A stretch of DNA of 64,000 nucleotides, from the NCBI RefSeq assembly GCF_016907715.1, contig NZ_JAFBCM010000001.1, positions 3,596,001-3,660,000 of the forward strand. The letters are read 5' to 3'. Position 1 is the first letter of the stretch. Each line of letters opens with the position of its first letter. Positions 43,722-51,494 of the stretch are shown piece after piece. The notes beneath the pieces were generated by a model, which saw nothing but the letters and a program-made list of their open reading frames with translations, did not search any database and was not told the DNA's origin. A program made the position numbers and the translations under genes. This DNA is from Tenggerimyces flavus. Its GTDB lineage: Bacteria; Actinomycetota; Actinomycetes; Propionibacteriales; Actinopolymorphaceae.

Positions 43722-43853
43722 CGCCAGCCGCGGTGCGTGCGTGGCCGCGTTTCGTCCACAAGGGCACGATTCGCCGAGTTCTCCACAGCTCGGCGGTTGG
43801 CTCCCGCATTGGGGTCTTGGGCCCGGCACGGTGGAGGCCGAAGGAGGTGCCCG

Positions 43854-44210
43854 ATGCACACGAAGGACATGTTGGGAAAGTTCGGCGAAGCGGTCGCGGT
43901 GAAGCACCTGAAGTCGGCCGGATACGAGGTGATCAGCCGCAACTGGCGCTGCGACCTCGGCGAGATCGACATCGTCGCGCGCGACCGCGACACGCTCGTG
44001 GTCTGCGAGGTGAAGACCCGGTCGGGAACGGGTTACGGAACCCCGCTGGAAGCCGTCACCCGCGAGAAGGCAGCCCGCCTCCGGAACCTCGCGTCCCGCT
44101 ACCTCGACCACCACGACCTACGCATCAAGAAGGTCCGCGTCGACGTCATCGGCGTCCTCTGCAAGCCCGAAGAAGCCCCCACCATCAACCACCTCCAGGA
44201 CGCCGCCTGA
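43854..44210 (+). CDS. YraN family (UPF0102) putative endonuclease
   Basis: 118 aa with a PD-(D/E)xK nuclease fold: GKFGEAVAVKHLKSAGYEVISRNWRC, then LGEIDIVARDRDTLVVCEVKTRSG carrying the Asp...Glu-x-Lys triad. YraN stands next to yifB/dprA in many genomes and is thought to act on DNA or RNA, but its role is not settled. AAGGAGG lies seven bases before ATG 43854. It reopens the core gene order after the catabolic island. Confidence 0.92.
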   Translation: MHTKDMLGKFGEAVAVKHLKSAGYEVISRNWRCDLGEIDIVARDRDTLVVCEVKTRSGTGYGTPLEAVTREKAARLRNLASRYLDHHDLRIKKVRVDVIGVLCKPEEAPTINHLQDAA

Positions 44211-44503
44211 TGTCCCCGCCCTACTACCGCCACCCCTACCAACCGACACCCGCCGCACGACCTGCGACAGCACCAGTTTCTTTTGCCTGCTTGAGAGAAC
44301 GTCGGATGGCAGCTGTCATCCCCACCACCACTGGCCGCGCGCCAACCACCCCCGCGACCCGCGCAGTGGGCGTGCCGGCGATCAGCATGCCCTCCCGCGA
44401 TATCTCCACCTCCCCACCACCTGCCACCTCCACTGGCCGCAGGCCAGCCACCCCTGACTCGACGCCTCCCAGGAGTGCCACCACTTCCCGGAGGCTCCGA
44501 TGA
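44210..44503 (+). CDS. Doubtful 97-codon ORF between yraN and yifB
   Basis: This frame starts with an ATG that overlaps the yraN stop (TGATG) and stops in the yifB start (ATGA), exactly spanning the gap. The peptide is Pro/Thr/Arg-rich with no domain I recognise. Third-position G+C is near 70 percent, well below the neighbours, and the opposite strand is also open. It may be a fast-evolving small gene or just a non-coding spacer with a chance frame; I favour the spacer slightly. Confidence 0.25.
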   Translation: MSPPYYRHPYQPTPAARPATAPVSFACLRERRMAAVIPTTTGRAPTTPATRAVGVPAISMPSRDISTSPPPATSTGRRPATPDSTPPRSATTSRRLR

Positions 44504-46095
44504 GCACCGCCCGCACTCGGTGCGTCGCGCTGATCGGCATCGAGGGCCACCTCGTCGAGGTCGAGGCCTATCTCGGCGGCGGGCTGCCCTCGTTCGGCAT
44601 CGTCGGCCTGCCCGACAAGACGCTCAACGAGTCTCGCGACCGCGTCCGAGCGGCAGTCACCAACTCCAACGTCGACTGGCCGTCCCAGAAGATCACCATC
44701 GGCCTCTCACCTGCCACGCTGCCCAAGTCCGGCTCGCATTTCGACATCGCGATCGCCGTCGCCGTCCTCGCCGCATCCGACTTCCTCAAGCAAGAGTCGA
44801 TCGACGGCATCGTCTTCCTCGGCGAGCTCGGGCTGAACGGTCGCGCGCGATACACCCGCGGCATCCTCCCCGCCGTCCTCGCCGCAGCCCAGGCCGGTTA
44901 CCGCAGGTTCGTCGTCCCCGAGCCGAACGTCGCCGAGGCCAGACTCATCGAGGACGCCGAAGTCCTCGGCATCCGCTCCCTCCGCCAACTCCTCGCCGTC
45001 CTTCGCGAGGACGAGCTCCCCGACGAGCCAGCGTACGAAGAGTCCGAGATCCGCCAACACACCCACGGCGTCGTCGCCAGCGCCGGGCGGCTCGCTGGCC
45101 TCGATCTCGCCGAGGTCGTCGGACAGGCCGTCGCGCGCAAGGCCCTCGAAGTCGCCGCGGCGGGCGGCCACCATCTGTTCTTCTCCGGACCGCCCGGCGG
45201 CGGAAAGACCATGCTCGCCGAACGTCTCCCCACCCTGCTCCCGGACCTGAATGCCGCACGCTCGTTGGAAGTCTCGGCCATCCACTCCGTCGCCGGCACA
45301 CTCCCACCCGACGCGCCGCTCATCACCCGACCCCCGTTTTGCGACCCGCACCACACGGCCAGCACCGCCGCGATCGTCGGCGGCGGAGCCCGCATTCCGA
45401 GACCGGGCTCGATCTCGCTTGCCCACCACGGTGTGCTGTTTCTCGACGAGGCCCCCGAGTTCCGGCCCGAAGTGCTCGAGACGCTTCGCCAACCCCTCGA
45501 GCACGGCGAAGTCGTCATCGCCAGATCCGAGGGCGCCGCGCGGTTCCCCGCCAAGTTCCAGCTCGTCCTCGCCGCAAACCCCTGTCCCTGCGGCAAGTTT
45601 GTCGGCAAGGGCATCCACTGCGTCTGCTCCCCGATCGTCCGCCAGCGCTACGCCCAACGCCTCTCCGGCCCGATTCGTGACCGCATCGACATCGTCCAGA
45701 CCGTCGAGCAGGTCTCCCGCGCCGAGATGCTCGCCGACCGTTCGTCCGTCGAGTCCTCCGAGGTCGTCGCCGCCCGCGTCGCCGAGGCCCGCAAACGACA
45801 AGAACACCGCTACCGGGACACGCCCTGGTCGCTGAACGCCCAGGTCCCCGGCCACATCCTCCGCCGCAGCTGGCCCGCCGAGCCCGGCTCGATGCCGCTC
45901 GTCGACAACCAGCTCACCGGCGGCTGGATCACCGCCCGCGGCGCCGACCGCGTTCTCCGCCTGTCGTGGTCGCTCGCCGACCTCGCCGGACGCGACCAAC
46001 CCACCAAGGACGACGTGATGGTCGCGCTCACCCTGCGCCTCGGCCACGAACCCGTCGACAAGCGAACGACCACCGACATCAGGAGGGTCGGATGA
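44500..46095 (+). CDS. YifB/ComM family Mg-chelatase-like AAA+ ATPase
   Basis: 531 aa. The N-terminal LonC-like domain (GHLVEVEAYLGGGLPSFGIVGLPDKTLNESRDRVRAA) precedes an AAA+ module with Walker A FFSGPPGGGKTMLAERLP and Walker B GVLFLDEAPEF. PCPCGKFVGKGIHCVC holds a Cys cluster typical of the family, and a C-terminal Mg_chelatase_C domain ends the protein. ComM relatives are helicases for branch migration in natural transformation. It is followed by dprA with a four-base overlap. Confidence 0.95.
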   Translation: MSTARTRCVALIGIEGHLVEVEAYLGGGLPSFGIVGLPDKTLNESRDRVRAAVTNSNVDWPSQKITIGLSPATLPKSGSHFDIAIAVAVLAASDFLKQESIDGIVFLGELGLNGRARYTRGILPAVLAAAQAGYRRFVVPEPNVAEARLIEDAEVLGIRSLRQLLAVLREDELPDEPAYEESEIRQHTHGVVASAGRLAGLDLAEVVGQAVARKALEVAAAGGHHLFFSGPPGGGKTMLAERLPTLLPDLNAARSLEVSAIHSVAGTLPPDAPLITRPPFCDPHHTASTAAIVGGGARIPRPGSISLAHHGVLFLDEAPEFRPEVLETLRQPLEHGEVVIARSEGAARFPAKFQLVLAANPCPCGKFVGKGIHCVCSPIVRQRYAQRLSGPIRDRIDIVQTVEQVSRAEMLADRSSVESSEVVAARVAEARKRQEHRYRDTPWSLNAQVPGHILRRSWPAEPGSMPLVDNQLTGGWITARGADRVLRLSWSLADLAGRDQPTKDDVMVALTLRLGHEPVDKRTTTDIRRVG

Positions 46096-47273
46096 CCGAA
46101 GTCTCCGACGACGAGCGCCTCGCCCGCGCCGCGCTCACCGGACTCAGCGAGCCCGGCAACGTCATCCTCGCAAGATTCGTCGCCGAGCACGGACCCGAGG
46201 CAACGCTCCAAGCCATCCGGAACGGCAGCTACCCGGGCACCGCTCTCCAAGATCTCCAGGCGAGACTGGCCGCCAGCGAGCCCGGTGCCGACCTCGATCG
46301 CGCGGCCAAGGCCGGAGCATGGCTCGTCTGCCCAGGCGATCCCGAGTGGCCAGTGCAACTCGACGTCCTCGCCGAGTCCGAGTCGACCGAGGGCGCCGGC
46401 GGCGAACCGCTCGCCCTGTGGGTACGAGGATCACTCGAGCTCGGCGTGATCACCCAGCGCGCCTGCGCCATCGTCGGCGCCCGGTCGGCCACCCAGTACG
46501 GCACCCACGTCGCCGGTGAACTCGCAGCCGGGCTGGCCGATCGAGGCGTCACGATCGTCTCCGGCGGCGCGTTCGGCATCGATGTCGCGGCCCACCGTGG
46601 CGCCCTCGCCGCGAACGGGTACACGGTCGCCGTCCTCGCCTGCGGAGTCGACATCCCGTACCCCCGAGCGCACGCCGCGCTGTTCGACCGCATCGCCGAG
46701 GAGGGCCTGCTGGTCAGCGAGGTGCCGCCCGGCTCGACCCCGCGGCGGCCGCGGTTCCTCGTACGCAACAGGCTCATCGCCGCCCTCAGCGAGGGAACGG
46801 TGGTCGTCGAGGCCGCGCTCCGCAGCGGCGCCCTCAACACCGCCGCCTGGGCTCACCGGTGTCAACGCGAGGTGATGGCGATCCCTGGTTCGGTCCTCTC
46901 GCCGCTTTCGGCTGGCACGAACCAGTTGATCCGCGACGCGGGCGCAATCCTCGTCACCGACAGTGCCGAGATCGCCGAGCAGATCGGCCGGATCGGCGAC
47001 GACCTCGCGCCGGTGAAGGCGGGGGAGCAGCGGGCCCGCGACGCCCTGGACCGCAGGTCACAGCAGGTGCTGGAGTGCGTTCCCGTCCAGCAGTTCCAGG
47101 GCATCGCGCAGCTCGCCGCGACCGCCGGCGTGCCGGTGGACGAAACGTTGGCCGTGCTCGGTCACCTGCTTCTGCTTGGCTTTGTCGAACACGTTGGCGC
47201 AGGCTGGAGACTGTCAGCCGCCGAGCGGACCCGAAACCGGCACGCCTCCACGGTGGAGCGGACCGGGAGCTGA
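46092..47273 (+). CDS. dprA: DNA-processing protein DprA
   Basis: 393 aa, loads RecA onto incoming single-stranded DNA in transformation. The Rossmann-like core is complete: AIVGARSATQYGTHVA, IVSGGAFGIDVAAHRGAL, LACGVDIPYPRAH, and FLVRNRLIAALSEGTVVVEA. A C-terminal winged helix (QQVLECVPVQQFQGIAQLAATAGVPVDETLAVLGHLLLLGFVEH) ends the protein. AGGAGG lies eight bases before ATG 46092, which overlaps the yifB stop. Confidence 0.95.
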   Translation: MTEVSDDERLARAALTGLSEPGNVILARFVAEHGPEATLQAIRNGSYPGTALQDLQARLAASEPGADLDRAAKAGAWLVCPGDPEWPVQLDVLAESESTEGAGGEPLALWVRGSLELGVITQRACAIVGARSATQYGTHVAGELAAGLADRGVTIVSGGAFGIDVAAHRGALAANGYTVAVLACGVDIPYPRAHAALFDRIAEEGLLVSEVPPGSTPRRPRFLVRNRLIAALSEGTVVVEAALRSGALNTAAWAHRCQREVMAIPGSVLSPLSAGTNQLIRDAGAILVTDSAEIAEQIGRIGDDLAPVKAGEQRARDALDRRSQQVLECVPVQQFQGIAQLAATAGVPVDETLAVLGHLLLLGFVEHVGAGWRLSAAERTRNRHASTVERTGS

Positions 47274-47346
47274 TCATGTTCTTTCGGTTTGGTTTCGCAG
47301 GGTGGTAGGTACTCTTTGGGCGAGGAAAGGTCGCCGAGGAGGTCCG

Positions 47347-47913
47347 ATGGGGTCGCAGCCTCCCTTCGATCCGACGATCTCGTTGGAGCCGGAACCACCG
47401 GCACCAGCACCACCCACACCAGTGCGCAAGACCGCCCGGACGGTGGGGATCTTGCTCACCGTGGTGGGCTTGCTCGTGGTCGGCGGATCGACGCTGCTGT
47501 ACGTGACAGGTGTGCTCGGAGCGGACAAACCCGACGCTCCGGTCCAGGCGTATGTCGAGGCGTACGGGCAGCAGGACTGTGATCGGTTGTGGAACCAGTT
47601 CACCGACCGTGGGAAGCAACAGCTGGTCAGGCAATCGATGCCCAACGGCACAGCCCCCAGTGAGGCGAACCCCGAGCTGAAGGAGTCGTACTGCTCGGAG
47701 CGGTTCACCGACCAGCTGCCCGTCCAGCTGACATCGACGTCGGTGGACGAGTCCCCGGACCGGGTGAACGCGACCGTACGCGCAACCATCCAGCTGGGCG
47801 GCGGCGGTGGCCAGTCCGCAACGATCATGACCACGACGTTCCAGGTCGCCAAGGTCGCCGGCATCTGGAAGATCGACTCCTTGCGCGGAGGCGACGCCCT
47901 CACCCGCGGCTAG
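47347..47913 (+). CDS. Single-pass membrane protein of unknown function
   Basis: 188 aa. A Pro-rich cytosolic head (to about 27) leads into one transmembrane helix (about 31-55, TVGILLTVVGLLVVGGSTLLY), then an exported domain with the look of a DUF4878/NTF2-like lumazine-binding fold (VQAYVEAYGQQDCDRLWNQFT ... TTFQVAKVAGIWKIDSL) and two cysteines that could form a disulfide. GAGGAGG precedes ATG 47347. The role is unknown; similar proteins are common in actinomycetes. Confidence 0.8.
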   Translation: MGSQPPFDPTISLEPEPPAPAPPTPVRKTARTVGILLTVVGLLVVGGSTLLYVTGVLGADKPDAPVQAYVEAYGQQDCDRLWNQFTDRGKQQLVRQSMPNGTAPSEANPELKESYCSERFTDQLPVQLTSTSVDESPDRVNATVRATIQLGGGGGQSATIMTTTFQVAKVAGIWKIDSLRGGDALTRG

Positions 47914-47916
47914 TCT
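47911..47916 (+). promoter_or_regulatory. Candidate leaderless -10 element (TAGTCT)
   Basis: TAGTCT lies six bases before ATG 47923, without a Shine-Dalgarno sequence, in a GGCTAGTCTG block identical to the one before the amidohydrolase at 2523. It overlaps the stop codon of the membrane protein gene. No clear -35 is seen. Confidence 0.45.
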
Positions 47917-47922
47917 GAACCA

Positions 47923-48927
47923 ATGCCGCCGATCGACCGTCCGCCGCCGACGACCGAGACGACCGACAGGCCGAGCCGGCTGGAACCCCTCGCCCCGCCG
48001 GACGCTCTCCCGGACCCGCGCCAGTACGACGGCAAGTACCTGACCCCGGAGATCGAACGGGTCATCAAGTCGCACCAAGACCGGCCCGCCGAGACCGAGC
48101 GCAAGCCCTGGACCCTCGACACCCCCGTTGGCAAGAACGAGACAGCCGGCGACGTCCTCCGCCGCCACCACGGCGACGAGCTCCCGCCGGAGACCGTTCG
48201 GAAGAACGCCGACTACATCGCGGAGAAGGGGAACGACAAGTCGCCCTGGCTCAAAGAAGCCGCCGACGCGGACCCGCTAGTCCAGTCGGTGTACGTCGAG
48301 CGCGACCAGTCCGTAGGCCACGACCTCCAACGCCACGAAGGCTGGCGCGGCGACCAGGGCCAACACGACCGAGCCCTCTACCAGCGCGACCCGCATCACC
48401 CAGAGAACAGCCCCGAGTACCTCCGCTCCAACGACTTCTTCGGCCAGGGCCGCCTCCACGACTGCTGGGGCTACGCCACCCACATCCCCGACCCCGTCGC
48501 CTACGCCACCACCTACGCCCGGATCGCCGAGCACCCTCGGGTCAAGGACGCCCTCTCAGGCCCCTTCGTCCGCGACAACGAGCCCCTAGCGATACGGGAC
48601 ATCCCGATCGACGAGATCCTCGGTCCGGACGGTCACGCGGCGATCAGCGGCTACGAACTCGCGGGCGACAACATGAAGGAGGCGACAGCCGACCGGCGAG
48701 ATTGGATCAGAGCAGTCCGCGCCGAGATCGACAAAGGCCTCACCTCCGACGAAGCTGAGGAGAAGGTCCGTTCGTCGGCAGCCGATATGAACCTCCCGGA
48801 GCCAGCCGTCCGTCCTATCGAGTCGTTTGCCGGTGGTATGTTCAGCGTGCAGTTCGGCCTCAATCGCGACAAGAGCGGATTCGAGATCGTGTCGTTCCAT
48901 GCGAGTCCCCGAAGGGTTGAGTCGTGA
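47923..48927 (+). CDS. Unknown 334-aa protein, candidate effector
   Basis: I do not recognise a family. The first 50 residues are Pro/Thr/Arg-rich and probably disordered; no signal peptide or membrane segment is seen. The middle (about 90-190) is rich in His, Asp and Trp (SVGHDLQRHEGWRGDQGQHDRALYQRD, GRLHDCWGYATHIPD), and the C-terminal third is mixed helical ending in two strands. Its stop overlaps the GTG of the first of three paralogous 115-aa genes. One odd protein followed by a tandem array of small paralogues is the usual look of a toxin with immunity genes, but toxicity is inference. The start is probably leaderless. Confidence 0.75.
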   Translation: MPPIDRPPPTTETTDRPSRLEPLAPPDALPDPRQYDGKYLTPEIERVIKSHQDRPAETERKPWTLDTPVGKNETAGDVLRRHHGDELPPETVRKNADYIAEKGNDKSPWLKEAADADPLVQSVYVERDQSVGHDLQRHEGWRGDQGQHDRALYQRDPHHPENSPEYLRSNDFFGQGRLHDCWGYATHIPDPVAYATTYARIAEHPRVKDALSGPFVRDNEPLAIRDIPIDEILGPDGHAAISGYELAGDNMKEATADRRDWIRAVRAEIDKGLTSDEAEEKVRSSAADMNLPEPAVRPIESFAGGMFSVQFGLNRDKSGFEIVSFHASPRRVES

Positions 48928-49271
48928 GTGTCCCCGGTCGGATGCGCGATCCGGAAGAGTCCCGGGTCAGCAATCGCGACGAGCCGTTCGCCACGTTGAC
49001 CTCCTACGTGGCCACGTACTTCAATCCTGAGACGCAGCCGGCTGCCGTCGACCGTCTCCGTTCAGCTGTGCATCGGCCGATCGAGGATCAGCACATCGAT
49101 ACGCGCACCTTCGTGGAGGAGCTCCGACGAGTTCTTTCTGGCGACACCGAACTTCTTTCGGAGAACGCCCTTTTCGACGTGACGCATTACTACGACCGCA
49201 CGGACGAGGCGTTTCTCAAGCGGGTCTGGGGGGAGCTCTTCCCTGAAGAACCTCTCCCGACGCGCGGGTGA
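48924..49271 (+). CDS. 115-aa paralogue 1, immunity-like
   Basis: First of three tandem proteins that align without gaps. Conserved blocks are PGRMRDP, NRDEPFA, IDTRTFVEELRRVLSGDT, and DEAFLKRVWGELFPEEPLP. It is predicted all-helical, acidic and cytosolic. The FxxxLxxYFxPE opening and the closing DxAFLxRVW segment recall CdiI-type immunity proteins of contact-dependent inhibition; that link is by eye only. GTG 48924 overlaps the stop of the 334-aa gene. Confidence 0.78.
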   Translation: MSVPGRMRDPEESRVSNRDEPFATLTSYVATYFNPETQPAAVDRLRSAVHRPIEDQHIDTRTFVEELRRVLSGDTELLSENALFDVTHYYDRTDEAFLKRVWGELFPEEPLPTRG

Positions 49272-49274
49272 CCA

Positions 49275-49622
49275 GTGAGTCTTCCTGGCCGCATGCGCGA
49301 TCCCGACGAACCGCGGGATGAGAATCGCGAAGAGCCTTTCGCGATTCTCATCGACTACGCCGCGACGTTCTTTCACCCAGAGACCACTCCCAGGCTCATC
49401 GATACCTTGCGCGCAGCTGTTCGCAAGCCGATCGAGGAGCAGGGCATCGACACCCGCGCCTTCGTCAAGGAACTCCGCCAGGCTCTCTCTGGTGACACCG
49501 TGGGCTTGCCGGACGAGGCACTCTGGGACGCTGCCGAGTACTCCGATGGCACAGATGAGGCCTTCCTCAAGCGGGTCTGGGAGGAGATCTTCCCCGGGGA
49601 GGCTCTCCCCACCCGCCAGTGA
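49275..49622 (+). CDS. 115-aa paralogue 2, immunity-like
   Basis: Second tandem copy and the most diverged of the three (EEPFAILIDYAATFFHPE; DEALWDAAEYSDGTDEAFLKRVWEEIFPGEALP). It has the same length and layout. It starts at GTG 49275, three bases after copy 1, without a clear ribosome-binding site, so translation is probably coupled. Divergence is spread over the whole protein, especially in the middle (about 35-50 and 75-92), as expected if each copy meets a different partner. Confidence 0.76.
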   Translation: MSLPGRMRDPDEPRDENREEPFAILIDYAATFFHPETTPRLIDTLRAAVRKPIEEQGIDTRAFVKELRQALSGDTVGLPDEALWDAAEYSDGTDEAFLKRVWEEIFPGEALPTRQ

Positions 49623-49648
49623 TTCCAGGACCGTGAAGGGACCAAGCA

Positions 49649-49996
49649 GTGAGTGTTCCTGGGCGCATACGCGATCCGGAAGTGTCGCGGGTCAAGAATC
49701 GTGACGAGCCGTTCGCGACGCTGATCTCCTATGCCGGCAAGTTCTTTCACCCCGAGAGAACGCCACGGCTGGTTGAGACTCTGCGCACGGCGGTCCACCG
49801 GCCCATTGAGGACCAGAACATCGACGCGCGGACGTTCGTCCAGGAGCTCCGCCGGGCACTGTCGGGTGACACTGAGGGTCTTCCGGAGGACGCGCTGTTC
49901 GACGTGACGCACTATGGCGATGGCAGCGACGAGGCCTTCCTGAAGCGCGTCTGGGAAGAGATCTTCCCCGAAGAACCGCTCCCCGCCCGCTCGTGA
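49649..49996 (+). CDS. 115-aa paralogue 3, immunity-like
   Basis: Third tandem copy, closest to copy 1 (RPIEDQNIDARTFVQELRRALSGDTEG, DVTHYGDGSDEAFLKRVWEEIFPEEPLP). It starts at GTG 49649 behind AAGGGA and ends in a GTGA overlap with the 230-aa gene. No enzymatic motif is seen. Confidence 0.76.
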   Translation: MSVPGRIRDPEVSRVKNRDEPFATLISYAGKFFHPERTPRLVETLRTAVHRPIEDQNIDARTFVQELRRALSGDTEGLPEDALFDVTHYGDGSDEAFLKRVWEEIFPEEPLPARS

Positions 49997-50685
49997 TTCG
50001 GGATGCCGGGGGGATTGTTGCCGCACAGAGTGGGCGGTGTGGGGCAGACTATGGGCTGCTCGGCATCGACTATGGCCAGTCTCTCCGGGGTGAACGGCTG
50101 GTGCGCACGACGCCGGGGTTGCGGTGGTGGATCGAGACCGCGGTTGTCGCCCAGCTCGTCGGGCGCCCAGGCAACGCCGTCGCGCAGGAACTGCGTAGGC
50201 AGATCGAGGAAGTCCCGCTCGATGCGCTCAGAGCCGCGATCGCCTACGGGGTGGACGAGGCGGTGGCCGTACGGTCCGCCGCGATCAAGCCCGAGATCAG
50301 CGCTGGCGCGTTCGCCGAGCATGTCGTCGACGCGCTGTGGGACAGCCTCCTCCACGACGAAGCCTGCCAAGCGGACGAGCGATGGATCGCCAGACCGTTC
50401 AGGCTGACCGCCGATCTCGACACCCTCCTGAGACAGGCCAGCGAGAGCCGAGAAGCCGCCGCACGGCTCGAAGAACTCCAATGGAGCTGGGCGAAACAGC
50501 ACAGTGCGCGGCGCGTTCACCACATCGTGCTCGGCCAGGACGAGCCGAGCGCGATCGAGCGCGTCCTCGACACCAGACGCGACGACCAGGGATGGTCGCA
50601 GGCCATCGAGAAGGCCGGCGACCATGGGCAACTCGACCCCGTCGTCGCCGGCATTCTCCGCAACCTTCCCTACGCCGAACGCTGA
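49993..50685 (+). CDS. Unknown 230-aa helical protein
   Basis: I do not recognise a family. It is soluble and mainly helical, with a Trp-rich segment near residues 45-50 (TPGLRWWIETAVVAQLVG) and a helical C-terminal half (LLRQASESREAAARLEELQWSWAKQ). GTG 49993 overlaps the stop of paralogue 3, so it belongs to the same five-gene transcription unit. It could be a further partner of the effector-like protein. The 3' end overlaps the convergent ABC permease gene by 16 bases. Confidence 0.7.
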   Translation: MIRDAGGIVAAQSGRCGADYGLLGIDYGQSLRGERLVRTTPGLRWWIETAVVAQLVGRPGNAVAQELRRQIEEVPLDALRAAIAYGVDEAVAVRSAAIKPEISAGAFAEHVVDALWDSLLHDEACQADERWIARPFRLTADLDTLLRQASESREAAARLEELQWSWAKQHSARRVHHIVLGQDEPSAIERVLDTRRDDQGWSQAIEKAGDHGQLDPVVAGILRNLPYAER

Positions 50686-51494
50686 TACGCCGCGAACGCT
50701 CGCGTCGACAGCCAGCCGATCACCAACGCGAACGCCAGCAGGAGGCCGCCGCGCGTCAACACCACTGACCAGTCAGGCGATGCCGACAGCGCCTCGCGCG
50801 ACGCGACCACGGCCCAGTCGACCGGGTTGAACTTCGACACCGACGCCAACCACGACGGCATCAGCGCCGGCGCCATCATCACCGACGACAGGAACGTCAA
50901 CGGCAGCGAGACGAACTGGGAGATCGCGATCAGCGACTCCTGCTTCCGCGCCAACAGGGCCACCGCGTTCGACAACGAAGCGAACGCCGCGCCGAGCAGC
51001 ACGCCCATCAGCACCGTCACCAGCAGGCCGAGCACGCCACCGGCGTACGACGCTCCCGCCAGAAGCCCGATCAGCACGACGATCACCGCCTGCACCACGG
51101 TCGCCGCGGACTGCGACACGAGCTGCCCGATCATCAGCGCACCACGCCGCACCGGCGACGTCAGCATCCGGTCCATGATCCCGCGATCGATGTCGGTGAT
51201 GAAGTTCGAACCACTCCACCCCGCACCCATCAGGGCCGTCATGATCACGATGCCCGGCGTCAGGTACGAGATGTACGACCCGCCGCCGAACCCGGGCAGC
51301 TGCGCCAGGTTCTTGAACAGCTGCCCGAACAAGAGCAGCCAGATCGCCGGCTGCACCAGCGTGAACACGATGTACAACGGCTGCCGCAGCTGCGCCCGCA
51401 GCCAACGCCCCGCGATGAACGTGGAGTGCGAGAGCAACCCACGCGGTCGTGAATGCTCAACGACAGAAGGCGAAACAGTCACAGCAGCCATCAT
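50670..51494 (-). CDS. ABC-2 type exporter permease (DrrB-like)
   Basis: 274 aa with six predicted membrane helices. The ABC-2 pattern is seen in LRAQLRQPLYIVFTLVQPAIWLLLFGQLF, SYLTPGIVIMTALMGAGWSGSNFITDIDRGIMDRMLTSPVRR (the ABC-2 signature) and LPLTFLSSVMMAPALMPSWL followed by FNPVDWAV. ATG 51494 overlaps the ATPase gene stop. With the ATPase it forms a DrrAB-like exporter of lipophilic compounds; the true substrate is unknown. Confidence 0.92.
   Translation of the reverse strand: MMAAVTVSPSVVEHSRPRGLLSHSTFIAGRWLRAQLRQPLYIVFTLVQPAIWLLLFGQLFKNLAQLPGFGGGSYISYLTPGIVIMTALMGAGWSGSNFITDIDRGIMDRMLTSPVRRGALMIGQLVSQSAATVVQAVIVVLIGLLAGASYAGGVLGLLVTVLMGVLLGAAFASLSNAVALLARKQESLIAISQFVSLPLTFLSSVMMAPALMPSWLASVSKFNPVDWAVVASREALSASPDWSVVLTRGGLLLAFALVIGWLSTRAFAAYQRSA

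Noticed and set aside
48924-49996. CRISPR or satellite array
   Set aside because: The periodic similarity comes from three paralogous coding genes of 348 bases, with no short identical repeats and spacers.
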